A stretch of 64,000 bases of DNA, taken from an uncultured Lachnospiraceae bacterium (GTDB taxonomy: Bacteria; Bacillota; Clostridia; Lachnospirales; Lachnospiraceae). The notes below the pieces were generated by a model. It searched no databases and had not been told where the DNA came from. It was given only the letters and a program-made list of their open reading frames with translations. Shown here piece after piece: positions 1 to 8,541 of this stretch (positions are counted from its first letter, which is position 1; the number at the start of each line of letters is the position of its first letter). Location of the stretch: positions 1 through 64,000 of the forward strand of contig CAMJHQ010000015.1 in the NCBI GenBank assembly GCA_946405625.1, read 5' to 3'. The position numbers were made by a program, and so were the translations under genes.

Positions 1-106
1 CTTGTTCATAATACTACTTTAGTTTTGTAATGTCAACAACTTTTTTGAAATTTTTTCAAAAAATTTTTTCGACCCCTTTTTAAGAGCTTTTTTACAGTAA
101 AAATCA

Positions 107-128
107 GCGCCGTCATTACCGACGGCGC
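107..128 (-). terminator. Rho-independent terminator of the cvpA-like operon
   Basis: An 8-bp GC-rich stem (GCGCCGTC / GACGGCGC) with a 6-nt loop lies just past the stop codon at 147. On the minus strand it is followed by TGATTTTTAC. It closes the DUF5711 to CvpA transcript. Confidence 0.85.
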
Positions 129-146
129 CGTACATTTTTAATGATT

Positions 147-914
147 TTATTTTATATTCATCAGCAGTTTAATGAATATATTATTTTCATCAAGTAATTT
201 CAGAACAGGATTATCGCCTACCATTTCAGAATAGTTCTCTCTGATCACAACGAAGGCAATAGCCATAAATGCCATAACTATCGCAAGGCCTACAACCGCC
301 CCGAGAATTATTCCTCCCAGTTTATCTATACCGGAAAGGATCGGAACTTCTTTAACTGCCGCTCCCAGGATCAGACATATAATGAGGAGTATCAATTGAA
401 TTACAATAAATGTACCCGCAGATCCGACTATATTCATGATTATCTTTGTCAGATAAGCAGACATATATCTGTAAAATCCGGAAACATTCAGTTTATTATA
501 CATTTCCTCGTTATTATTCTCTATAATCTTGTTCTTCAAGGCAGTCGGAAGCTTCATATAACGTATCATTTCCATCTGAGTCGCCTTATCCGTGCCGTCT
601 TCCATGATACTTCTGGTTTCCTTTTCCGCAACCTCTGCAATGTCTTCGGGTTTCACGCCGCTGTCCTTCAGTACATCCACTACCTGCGAATGAATGCCTG
701 ATTCTATCTTTGTATAGATCTGCTGTTCTATCTGCTCATCCCAATCCGTATTTTCATACAGAAGATTCACTACCATAGGGGACAGCAGAAACGAAGCAAC
801 CACGGCTATTATAATAGCTATAACGCGAAGAAGGCTCTTTAAGAGCCCTCTTCTGAAGCCTATTATCACCGAAAGGAGCATTATGGCTCCGCAGCAAAAT
901 AACATGTAATACAT
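147..914 (-). CDS. CvpA family membrane protein
   Basis: 255 residues. Two membrane segments lie near residues 5-20 and 29-47, a charged helical soluble part at about 55-150, then two more membrane segments at about 160-185 and 200-225. This is the CvpA/colicin V production layout, in which a soluble stretch splits the helices; the family has no settled biochemical role in Firmicutes. The start ATG directly follows the stop codon of the upstream DUF5711 gene, whose last codons supply a GAGGATG ribosome site, so translation is probably coupled. The family call is from topology and the RRGLLKSL-type N-terminus, not a search. Confidence 0.75.
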   Translation of the reverse strand: MYYMLFCCGAIMLLSVIIGFRRGLLKSLLRVIAIIIAVVASFLLSPMVVNLLYENTDWDEQIEQQIYTKIESGIHSQVVDVLKDSGVKPEDIAEVAEKETRSIMEDGTDKATQMEMIRYMKLPTALKNKIIENNNEEMYNKLNVSGFYRYMSAYLTKIIMNIVGSAGTFIVIQLILLIICLILGAAVKEVPILSGIDKLGGIILGAVVGLAIVMAFMAIAFVVIRENYSEMVGDNPVLKLLDENNIFIKLLMNIK

Positions 915-2141
915 TTAATCATCCTCGGCTTTTAGTTTGATAGTTTCCGTCTTTCCTTCAAACGTAACTATATATTCGTTAGATCCCGATGACGGAATCA
1001 TGGATTTGATCATATTGGGAAATGCGTACGAAAACTTAGTCCTTCCCTTCTTTGATATGATCAGACACTGGTTGCCGCCGGTTATGATAATCTCACTATC
1101 TGCGGCATAAATATTGTCATATTCAATATCGAAAGGATAGCTGAACATTTCTTTTCCCGAAAGGTCATAGCATTTCAGAACATATCCGGCATTATCCGAT
1201 TCGCCTTCATTTTTCTTTATAAAACCGACATAGTTCTTATTGTAGAAAATACTATATATCTCGGAACCGTATTCTACTCTTGCTCTCTGGGATGGCTTCT
1301 CCTTAAAGTCATAGAGTGTAAATCCAAGGTCGGAAAATGCAACCACTATATCATTAGTGACAAATCTGACTCTGGTTACCATCTCGTCTTCGAAGGTATA
1401 TCCTCCCACGATTCTGTCAGCACCGGAGTTCTGTCCGACTTCACCGAAGTTATACGCAGCAAGATTGTTCCTGAAGTTAACTCCGTCCAGCTTAAAGTAA
1501 CTTGTAAAAAGCTTTACTCCATCCTCTGATATGGTTATATCAAGAGGGTATCCGCTCTTATCTATAGATGTCCTGAAGGCATAAACCTCTTCACCGTTCG
1601 CATCATACATATTGATATAGTTGGTGTCCTCACCTTCAAGTATAACCGTAAAGGCTCCCTGTATACCGACATCTATACTGCATATACTGTAAGGCATGGT
1701 ATTCTCACTCACCATACCTTCAAGATTAAATACACATACCTTATTTCCGCCTCTGTCGGCAACTACCGCATAGTCGCCCCTGCTGGCTGCAATAGGTACG
1801 CTAAAATCAACGCCTGCTGTCCAGACAACATTTCCACTCTTATCTATATAGGAAACTCCGTCCGGAGTATACTTGAGCAGATTTCCACCGAATTCCAGAT
1901 AGTCAGCATTCGCTTCAAATACGGTTTCTGCAGAATAAAGGACCTTATATCCCTTGAATTCTTCCATGCTGAAATGCACATAGAGCATTACTCCCGCTAC
2001 TACGATTGCCAGAAAGATCAGTACTATAAATCCCGTTCTGACCTGACTGTATCTGGCGCGGCTCTCTTCATTTGCCGCCTCAAGTTCGGCAGATCCACCC
2101 ATTTCTATAACATTGTCTTCAGTTACTCTTTTTTTTGCCAT
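915..2141 (-). CDS. DUF5711 family membrane-anchored propeller-like protein
   Basis: About 408 residues. A charged cytoplasmic N-terminus is followed by one membrane anchor near residues 35-55. The outer part is about 340 residues of short beta-strand repeats with many aromatic, Gly and Asp residues, suggesting a beta-propeller. This resembles the DUF5711 family of Lachnospiraceae, which usually sits beside a CvpA-like gene as here; its function is unknown. I place the start at the second ATG (2141), which has AAGGGATGAAA in front of it; an ATG two codons earlier is possible. It abuts the next gene with no spacer. Confidence 0.6.
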   Translation of the reverse strand: MAKKRVTEDNVIEMGGSAELEAANEESRARYSQVRTGFIVLIFLAIVVAGVMLYVHFSMEEFKGYKVLYSAETVFEANADYLEFGGNLLKYTPDGVSYIDKSGNVVWTAGVDFSVPIAASRGDYAVVADRGGNKVCVFNLEGMVSENTMPYSICSIDVGIQGAFTVILEGEDTNYINMYDANGEEVYAFRTSIDKSGYPLDITISEDGVKLFTSYFKLDGVNFRNNLAAYNFGEVGQNSGADRIVGGYTFEDEMVTRVRFVTNDIVVAFSDLGFTLYDFKEKPSQRARVEYGSEIYSIFYNKNYVGFIKKNEGESDNAGYVLKCYDLSGKEMFSYPFDIEYDNIYAADSEIIITGGNQCLIISKKGRTKFSYAFPNMIKSMIPSSGSNEYIVTFEGKTETIKLKAEDD

Positions 2142-2294
2142 TTTCATCCCTTGCCGGGCAGATCCCGGTCAATTTTTTATTGAACTGCATCTGAACTCTT
2201 TCCGAGTATGTGCTCATCATAAGATTCAAGCGTCAAACGCAGACCAACTTTTATTGTACTATTATTTCCGCTGATTGGCAATATTGAGGATATT

Positions 2295-5200
2295 CTACCT
2301 TCTTTTCTTTACAATATATATCTTAACAGCCGCTGCAAATGACATAAGCATAAGGATCGTAATGATCAGTATATATGATTCATCGCCCGTATTAGCCGAT
2401 CTGTCACTCTTCTTTCCATCTGTTACAACTGCCTTACCTTCAGTTTTTCCATCTGTTAATTCAGTAGAAGCTTCCGTTTGCTTTTCAGTTGTTACTTCAG
2501 TCTTCTCCTCAGTCTTTTCTTCAGTCTTTTCTTCAGTCTTTTCTTCAGTTTCACCACTGAGCACATTAAATGTACTTTCAGCTTTCCCATCATCAAAGAT
2601 AAGTGCCAGTTCATGCAAACCGGAAGATAAAGTTTCCAGATACTCCGGTTTAAGTGTCAGCTTAACACTTCCCTCTTCGGCCAGATAGTTATTTGCCGCT
2701 ACAGCTTTTCTATCAACCTCGACGCCCTTGAAATGGCTGAAAGTGGATGCATTATCACCCTCAAGCTGAACTACTGCCTCAAGTCCTTCCTTGCTTCCCG
2801 GTTTCCAGGATGCACCCGCTCCTTTTATAAACTTATATTCAGGAGCTTTTGCTTCAGAGCCGTCAGTAACGATCACCTTACAATCGGTTTCCTCACCTGT
2901 ATTCCTACATTTAGCATGCAGATGCGTCTCGCCCGGCTTAATTCCCGTAACTACTCCATAGAAATTCACCGTGGCTATACTATCGTCATCAATCCAGTAG
3001 TTATAGGTTGCATCGCTGAATTCCGGTTCGGTATCCGGAACAGCCTGCTTATGTTTTCCTACACCGACCACAACTTCTTCCGAATAATAAATCTTTTCCG
3101 GATCCAGACTTGTATCAGAACCACTGACAACCTCAATTTCACACGAACTGCTGTTTCCGGTGCTCAAACTCGCTGTTACTGTAACTTTTCCGGGTGCTAT
3201 AAAATATATATATCCCGGTAAGCCCGCCACAGCAACCGACTCGTCAGAAGATGTCCATGTAATATTGCCATATTCATATTCTTCGGGATAAACTACATAA
3301 GCAAACTTCTTGAAAGTCGTTTTATCCAGATCGATTTTTAATTTTTTATCCCTTAAGAAGATTTCTTCAGCAGCTTTGACATTATCTCTCTTGACGTATT
3401 TAGCGTATAATTTCATATCCGAGAGAACGCAGTCACTATAAACATCAAACTTAGAACCATCTTCCATATACCATCCGTCAAACACATATCCGGTCTTCGT
3501 TTTTTCCTTCGGTACATTTGCGATGGAATCTCCGCTATTCACGTCTCTTTCCGAGTACAGCTCATCATCTATATAAAATGAAACATGACAAACCAGATGA
3601 TCCAATTGATCTAAATTCTCATTGATCCACTGTCTTCTTTGATCTATCCATTTCCTGAGGAATTCAATCTCTTTTGAATAATCCCCAAGATTATCGAACA
3701 TATATCCCCATACTTCGAGATTGTAAATATCGGCAATCTTCTGTTCCTCATAGTATTGATCCAGAATTCCGCCCGATTTCGTCATCTCTTCAAGTTTCGC
3801 ATCAATAGCGGGCCATTCGGCTTTAAGTTCCTCGATAAACTCCGGATCGGTTTTCATCCTGTCAAGCCAGCTCGGATTCCCAATCCCGAAGCCTTCCACA
3901 TCCATCACTATATATCTGAGATTTCCCCATGCGACAGCATCAAAATCCCAGAGCGGCCCCCAGTAAAGCTTATCATTTCTCGGCTTATAAAGAAATGTAC
4001 TGCTGGTACGATAAGCATCTCTGTTCATCGTAAATTCCTGGATCCACCAGTACTTTGCCGCAGATTCGATATCAATATACTCTTTATAGCTTTTGCCATT
4101 CTCATCTTTAAAATCTTTACCGTAAATGGCATTTTCGGTCTTACTTACATAATCCCTTATATATTCCTTCTGACTTTCATTTCCCTCTTCGACAAAGTCA
4201 GGAGAATCATTCAGAAATTCAAATCCCTGATTCGTCATAAATTTAGATTCATCGGGATCGTCAGGATAAGGTGACATAGCTATAAGATATCCGCCCGTGA
4301 TGATCGGATCGTCATAATCTTCATCCGTCAGCTCATCAATATCAACTCGACTCTTTCCTATCCTAACCTGCTCGCAAAGAGAATACGTACCATAATATTT
4401 TCCGTTCATAACCACTTCAACCGGAATGATCTGAGGTGTATAATCCATTCCGATCTCAGCTCCAAGCCAATAAGTCAGGCGATTCTTCAAGTGCGTATTA
4501 TCATAACGATCCGCAAGAAGTACCCAATGCTTGTTTTTTCCCATTCCGAAAAGATCGGTACTCTTATCAAGTTTAAATTTATATGGTTTCTTATCCAGGT
4601 ACCAGGTAGAGTTTCCACGTCCTCTTATATATTCAAGCTTCAGATTGCTGTAATCACTTACTGTGCTTCCGGTATATTCGGATACATATTCTTCGGGAAC
4701 CTCAATATCGATCGAACCATAGCATCTTGCCGAATGATCCCGGCTTTCATTCATATCTTTAACAGTTCCCAAAGATTCATCAATATTTATATATAGAACA
4801 GGGACCGAGCTTTCCGCGAATTCCACATTTTGTATTGTGATAGAATAATTTTCTGTGTCCAAAGCATCATCAATCGTAAAACCGAGTGAAACCTTATGCT
4901 CCCCTGTAAGTTCTCTACCGGCGACACGACTTGATTCATCTACACCGTCTGCCGGAATACTGACGATCGGAATATCCTCATCATCTATATATACATCAAC
5001 ATATCCGGTAACATCCCCTTCAACGAGTGCATTTACGGATATTCTGTTGACCGGATTGCCGTCAAATTTAAATGTATCATCCAGAACAATTCTCGCTGAC
5101 CCGATATCAGCCCCGCTTCCTTTTACGGTTAATGATTCTTCAATCAAATCAGCTTTAAGTTTATCGGAAATTGAAAGTCTTCCGTTAGAATATAACTCTC

Positions 5201-5555
5201 CTATCAAAACCTTCCGATACGGTTCATATATATTGCCCGGAGCCTTAGGCTCCTCAACAACCGGCGCCTCATTATTCTTTACCGGACTTTCTACCGGACG
5301 AATATCTTCCTTTAATTCTTCGGCATCGGTTTTCGATGCAGTGTTCTCCGCATCATTCAAATTCTCAGAATCATTTGAGTTCTCAGAAACATTCGAGTTC
5401 TCAGAATTATTTGAATTCTCAGAATCATTTGAGTTTTCAGGATTCTCCGATGTTATTTCCGTTTGTTGTTCTTCATCAGCTCTGACCTTCGTAGTCGAAA
5501 GTCCGCAAAATGCCATAGACATCGCAAGTGCAAATGCCAAAAATCTTTTCTTCAT
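2295..5555 (-). CDS. Surface CotH-kinase protein with Ig-like repeats and a sorting-type tail
   Basis: About 1086 residues. Order: a signal peptide ending near ...TKVRA; an Asn/Ser/Glu-rich repeat linker; a beta-rich N-terminal part; a CotH kinase-like domain with RGRGNSTW, CEQVR and LWDFD motifs; a Listeria-Bacteroides (InlB B-type) repeat with GYVFDGWY; two Big_2-like bacterial Ig domains (TWTSSDESVA; SIATVNFYGVVTGI); a Thr/Glu/Lys repeat linker; then SANTGDE, a membrane segment and KKRR. CotH domains phosphorylate proteins in spore coats; in surface proteins of gut clostridia the target is unknown. The start chosen is ATG 5555 behind GAGGGTAGTTTTA, not the GTG five codons earlier. Both linkers are in-frame minisatellites and may vary in length between strains. 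Confidence 0.85.
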   Translation of the reverse strand: MKKRFLAFALAMSMAFCGLSTTKVRADEEQQTEITSENPENSNDSENSNNSENSNVSENSNDSENLNDAENTASKTDAEELKEDIRPVESPVKNNEAPVVEEPKAPGNIYEPYRKVLIGELYSNGRLSISDKLKADLIEESLTVKGSGADIGSARIVLDDTFKFDGNPVNRISVNALVEGDVTGYVDVYIDDEDIPIVSIPADGVDESSRVAGRELTGEHKVSLGFTIDDALDTENYSITIQNVEFAESSVPVLYINIDESLGTVKDMNESRDHSARCYGSIDIEVPEEYVSEYTGSTVSDYSNLKLEYIRGRGNSTWYLDKKPYKFKLDKSTDLFGMGKNKHWVLLADRYDNTHLKNRLTYWLGAEIGMDYTPQIIPVEVVMNGKYYGTYSLCEQVRIGKSRVDIDELTDEDYDDPIITGGYLIAMSPYPDDPDESKFMTNQGFEFLNDSPDFVEEGNESQKEYIRDYVSKTENAIYGKDFKDENGKSYKEYIDIESAAKYWWIQEFTMNRDAYRTSSTFLYKPRNDKLYWGPLWDFDAVAWGNLRYIVMDVEGFGIGNPSWLDRMKTDPEFIEELKAEWPAIDAKLEEMTKSGGILDQYYEEQKIADIYNLEVWGYMFDNLGDYSKEIEFLRKWIDQRRQWINENLDQLDHLVCHVSFYIDDELYSERDVNSGDSIANVPKEKTKTGYVFDGWYMEDGSKFDVYSDCVLSDMKLYAKYVKRDNVKAAEEIFLRDKKLKIDLDKTTFKKFAYVVYPEEYEYGNITWTSSDESVAVAGLPGYIYFIAPGKVTVTASLSTGNSSSCEIEVVSGSDTSLDPEKIYYSEEVVVGVGKHKQAVPDTEPEFSDATYNYWIDDDSIATVNFYGVVTGIKPGETHLHAKCRNTGEETDCKVIVTDGSEAKAPEYKFIKGAGASWKPGSKEGLEAVVQLEGDNASTFSHFKGVEVDRKAVAANNYLAEEGSVKLTLKPEYLETLSSGLHELALIFDDGKAESTFNVLSGETEEKTEEKTEEKTEEKTEVTTEKQTEASTELTDGKTEGKAVVTDGKKSDRSANTGDESYILIITILMLMSFAAAVKIYIVKKRR

Positions 5556-5750
5556 TAAAACTACCCTCACACATATAATATAGCCCCCGGTCCCTGAAAC
5601 CCGAGAATCGAAACTGCTCTTTAATATATTGTCACAATAGCACAGGACGGTTCATTTCTTCAACAATTATATTACAGAATTTTCATGTATGGTATCGGCA
5701 GATTTCCGATGCATACTCGTGACTTATTCATTCAAGGTTTCATATGGTGA

Positions 5751-5820
5751 GCATCATTGAATTAATATGTAGTCGTGCAAGACTTCACACAGCAAGAATC
5801 ATTGAACTAATATGAACAAT
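5751..5820. repeat. 45-bp imperfect duplication upstream of ung
   Basis: ATCATTGAATTAATATG at 5753 and ATCATTGAACTAATATG at 5798 are two copies at a 45-bp step, ending about 45 bp before the ung start. The rest of the 5556-5864 spacer shows nothing I can name. Confidence 0.6.
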
Positions 5821-5864
5821 AATGTAAAATGTTTTCATCATTTCATAATCCGGAGGAACAGACA

Positions 5865-6542
5865 ATGCCGGCAATATCCAACGACTGGGCAGCAAAGCTG
5901 AGTCCCGAATTCAGCAAGGAATATTATAAAAAACTTTTTGATTTTGTAGGGCGCGAATATTCAACAAATACGATATATCCGCCGGGAGATGATATCTTCA
6001 ATGCTTTCCATCTCACCCCCTACGAAAAGGTTAAGGTAGTTATAATCGGTCAGGATCCGTATCACGAACCGGGACAGGCTCACGGACTGTCATTTTCCGT
6101 AAAGCCGGGCGTGGATATACCTCCATCACTCCAGAATATATATAAAGAGCTTCAGGATGAACTGGGATGCTACATTCCGGACAACGGATACTTAGTAAAA
6201 TGGGCCGAGGAGGGAGTCCTTCTGCTGAACGCTGTTTTGACCGTACGCGCACATGCTGCAGCTTCACATCAGAATAAGGGCTGGGAGAATTTCACCGATG
6301 CGGTGATAAGAGAAGTAAATAAGAAAGATGCTCCGGTCGTCTTCATGCTCTGGGGTAGTTTTGCCAGAAGCAAGAAAGCTATGCTTGATAATCCTAAACA
6401 TCTTATACTCGAAGCACCTCATCCGAGTCCGCTCTCTGCATACAGAGGCTTCTTCGGCTGCGGTCACTTCAAGAAATGTAATGACTTCCTGTCAGCGAAC
6501 GGAGCAGAACCTATAGACTGGCAGATAGAGAATATAAAATAA
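5865..6542 (+). CDS. ung: Uracil-DNA glycosylase (family 1)
   Basis: 225 residues, the normal length for Ung. It removes uracil from DNA as the first step of base-excision repair. The water-activating motif GQDPYHEPGQAHGLSF is present with Asp64, as is the HPSPLSAYRGFFG loop carrying the second catalytic His near residue 187. The start is set at 5865 because CGGAGG lies 8 nt upstream; the longer frame from 5829 would place that ribosome site inside the gene and adds 12 residues not typical of the family. It is a stand-alone gene with its own terminator. Confidence 0.95.
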   Translation: MPAISNDWAAKLSPEFSKEYYKKLFDFVGREYSTNTIYPPGDDIFNAFHLTPYEKVKVVIIGQDPYHEPGQAHGLSFSVKPGVDIPPSLQNIYKELQDELGCYIPDNGYLVKWAEEGVLLLNAVLTVRAHAAASHQNKGWENFTDAVIREVNKKDAPVVFMLWGSFARSKKAMLDNPKHLILEAPHPSPLSAYRGFFGCGHFKKCNDFLSANGAEPIDWQIENIK

Positions 6543-6566
6543 GCATGTCTTTTCGACATGCTCTTT
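6542..6566 (+). terminator. Terminator of ung
   Basis: The stem AGCATGTC / GACATGCT with a 5-nt loop starts in the ung stop codon and is followed by CTTT. The U-tract is short, so termination may be partial. Confidence 0.6.
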
Positions 6567-6630
6567 ACCCTACGCGTGCTGCCACAGGCAGCTATCCGAT
6601 TAAATATATAATAAATCCCATAAATAAGAT

Positions 6631-6652
6631 TAAGCACCTTTTCAGGTGCTTA
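6631..6652. terminator. Bidirectional terminator-like hairpin
   Basis: A perfect 9-bp stem (TAAGCACCT / AGGTGCTTA) with a TTTC loop is followed by ATTCTTCTT. It lies between convergent ung and the symporter gene and can serve either strand. Confidence 0.65.
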
Positions 6653-6795
6653 ATTCTTCTTACACTATTAATCTATAAACCTTTGAGAGAAATATGTTAT
6701 CGCTTCTTCAATTGGCTTAACTGTATATTACTACAACCCTATATGTAAGTGTTTAAGAGTTTGAAAATAAATTGTAAACATACTGTTAACATAAA

Positions 6796-6824
6796 TCGAC
6801 AGGTTGAAAAGTCCAACCTGCCGA
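6796..6824 (-). terminator. Hairpin downstream of the symporter gene
   Basis: A stem of TCG + CAGGTTG against CAACCTG + CGA with one internal mismatch and a 7-nt loop. It sits 26 nt past the symporter stop codon. The tail is only weakly U-rich on the minus strand and better on the plus strand. Confidence 0.5.
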
Positions 6825-6849
6825 TCATTTTCTATTATTATTCTATTTC

Positions 6850-8403
6850 TTACATAGCCTTTACTTCATCAAATTCCTTAGTGATCTCCTCATCCGGAGC
6901 TTTTGTGATAAGGCTTACGATAACGATCATTATGAGTGCAACCGCAAATGCCGGAGCAAGCTCATAAAGATCCCATGCTCCTCCCATCGGGCGAACACAG
7001 TATTTCCAAACGAATACCATAACCGCTCCCGAGATCATTCCTGCAACGGTGCCTGCCGCATTGGCTCTCTTCCAGAAGAGTGACATTACCATTGCCGGTC
7101 CGAATACCGCACCGAAACCTGCCCAAGCGAAGGAAACGATATTGAATACCGAGCTTGACTGATCCCATGCAATAACCACTCCGAGAACAGCAACAACCAC
7201 AAGTGTTATACGTGCAGTAAGCATAGCCGCTTTCTCAGAAAACTTGATCTTGAAGAAGTCCTGGAATATATTTTCCGAAACAGCAGATGACGCAGCAATA
7301 AGCTGTGAATCTGCAGTTGACATTGTCGATGCAAGAATACCGGCAATTATAAGTCCTGCAATAAGCGCATAACCGAATCCGTTCCTGCTTATGTGATCTG
7401 CAAGTACGACGATAAGAGTCTCAGACTTTGATGTACTTGTCGGATCTTCTATAAGACTCTCAAGTGCTCCCGACTGTGTCATAGCACGTCCTACAACTCC
7501 GAGGAACGTTGCGATTCCGAGAGAGATAACAACCCATACAGATGCAACTCTTCTCGACAGCTTCAGCTTGTTCGGATCCTTGATTGCCATAAATCTGAGG
7601 AGAATGTGCGGCATACCAAAGTATCCCAATCCCCAGCAGAACATTGTAATCTTATTAAACAGTCCGTACGGATCGGCGCCTCCCGTTGAATTATTGAAAG
7701 TCGCATTTAAATCCAGATAACCCTTAAGACTGTTTGCATTGTCTATTACCGCTCCGAGTCCTCCCGCATTACCGATACCGTAACCCAGAACTATGAGCAG
7801 TGCTATCGACATTACTATAGACTGAATAAAGTCTGTATTCGATGCGGCAAGGAAACCTCCGGTGGTCGTATAACCTACAATGATTATAGCCGAAACTACC
7901 ATTGCAAGCTGATAATCTACCTCAAAAAGCTTAGCGAAGAGTTTTCCGCACGCAGAAAATCCCGATGCCGTATAAGGCACGAAGAATACTATGATCGTAA
8001 TAGCTCCGATAAGAAGAGTTACGTTACTCTTATCACGGAATCTCTTCTTGAAATACTCCGGAAGAGTGATCGCATCGATCTTCGCCGTATAATTACGAAG
8101 TCTCTTGGCTGTAAAAAGCCAGTTAAGATAAGTACCCACAGCAAGTCCGATTGCTGTCCAGCCCGCATCGGCAATACCCGAGAAATACGCAAGTCCCGGA
8201 ACTCCCATCAAAAGATATGAGCTCATATCCGATGCCTCGGCACTCATGGCTGTTACAAATGGTCCGAGTTTTCTTCCCCCCAGATAGAAATCTCCGACAT
8301 CGTTTGTGTTCTTAGATGCGATAAAACCGATCAGAAGCATGCACGCAAGGTACACAAAAATTGATACGATAATACCGATCTGAGCTACAGTTAGTCCTCC
8401 CAT
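6850..8403 (-). CDS. Sodium:solute symporter, PutP-like
   Basis: 517 residues and about 13 hydrophobic segments, matching the SSS family of Na+-coupled permeases. The stretch around YLGGRKLGPFVTAMSAEASDMS near the N-terminus matches the sodium/proline symporter PutP (the S/D-rich segment takes part in Na+ binding in this family). Substrate is most likely proline, but a related amino acid cannot be excluded. I start at ATG 8403 behind AGGAGG with 6-nt spacing and drop a 17-codon extension. It is monocistronic. Confidence 0.85.
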   Translation of the reverse strand: MGGLTVAQIGIIVSIFVYLACMLLIGFIASKNTNDVGDFYLGGRKLGPFVTAMSAEASDMSSYLLMGVPGLAYFSGIADAGWTAIGLAVGTYLNWLFTAKRLRNYTAKIDAITLPEYFKKRFRDKSNVTLLIGAITIIVFFVPYTASGFSACGKLFAKLFEVDYQLAMVVSAIIIVGYTTTGGFLAASNTDFIQSIVMSIALLIVLGYGIGNAGGLGAVIDNANSLKGYLDLNATFNNSTGGADPYGLFNKITMFCWGLGYFGMPHILLRFMAIKDPNKLKLSRRVASVWVVISLGIATFLGVVGRAMTQSGALESLIEDPTSTSKSETLIVVLADHISRNGFGYALIAGLIIAGILASTMSTADSQLIAASSAVSENIFQDFFKIKFSEKAAMLTARITLVVVAVLGVVIAWDQSSSVFNIVSFAWAGFGAVFGPAMVMSLFWKRANAAGTVAGMISGAVMVFVWKYCVRPMGGAWDLYELAPAFAVALIMIVIVSLITKAPDEEITKEFDEVKAM

Positions 8404-8541
8404 TTTATACCTCCTGATATTAAGTTGTATTGAAACTGTCCGAACTATAAACACCTACCAACAATATTCCGATCGAACAGCCGCAAACCGAATAAAATTT
8501 TACCATAACAGGCATTCTTTGTAAACAAATCCGAGGTTATG

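Noticed and set aside
4855-5583. A 242-codon open frame on the plus strand opposite the CotH gene
   Set aside because: It is the mirror of a Ser/Asn/Glu repeat-rich coding region; it lacks a ribosome site and its protein is low-complexity Ser/Phe.
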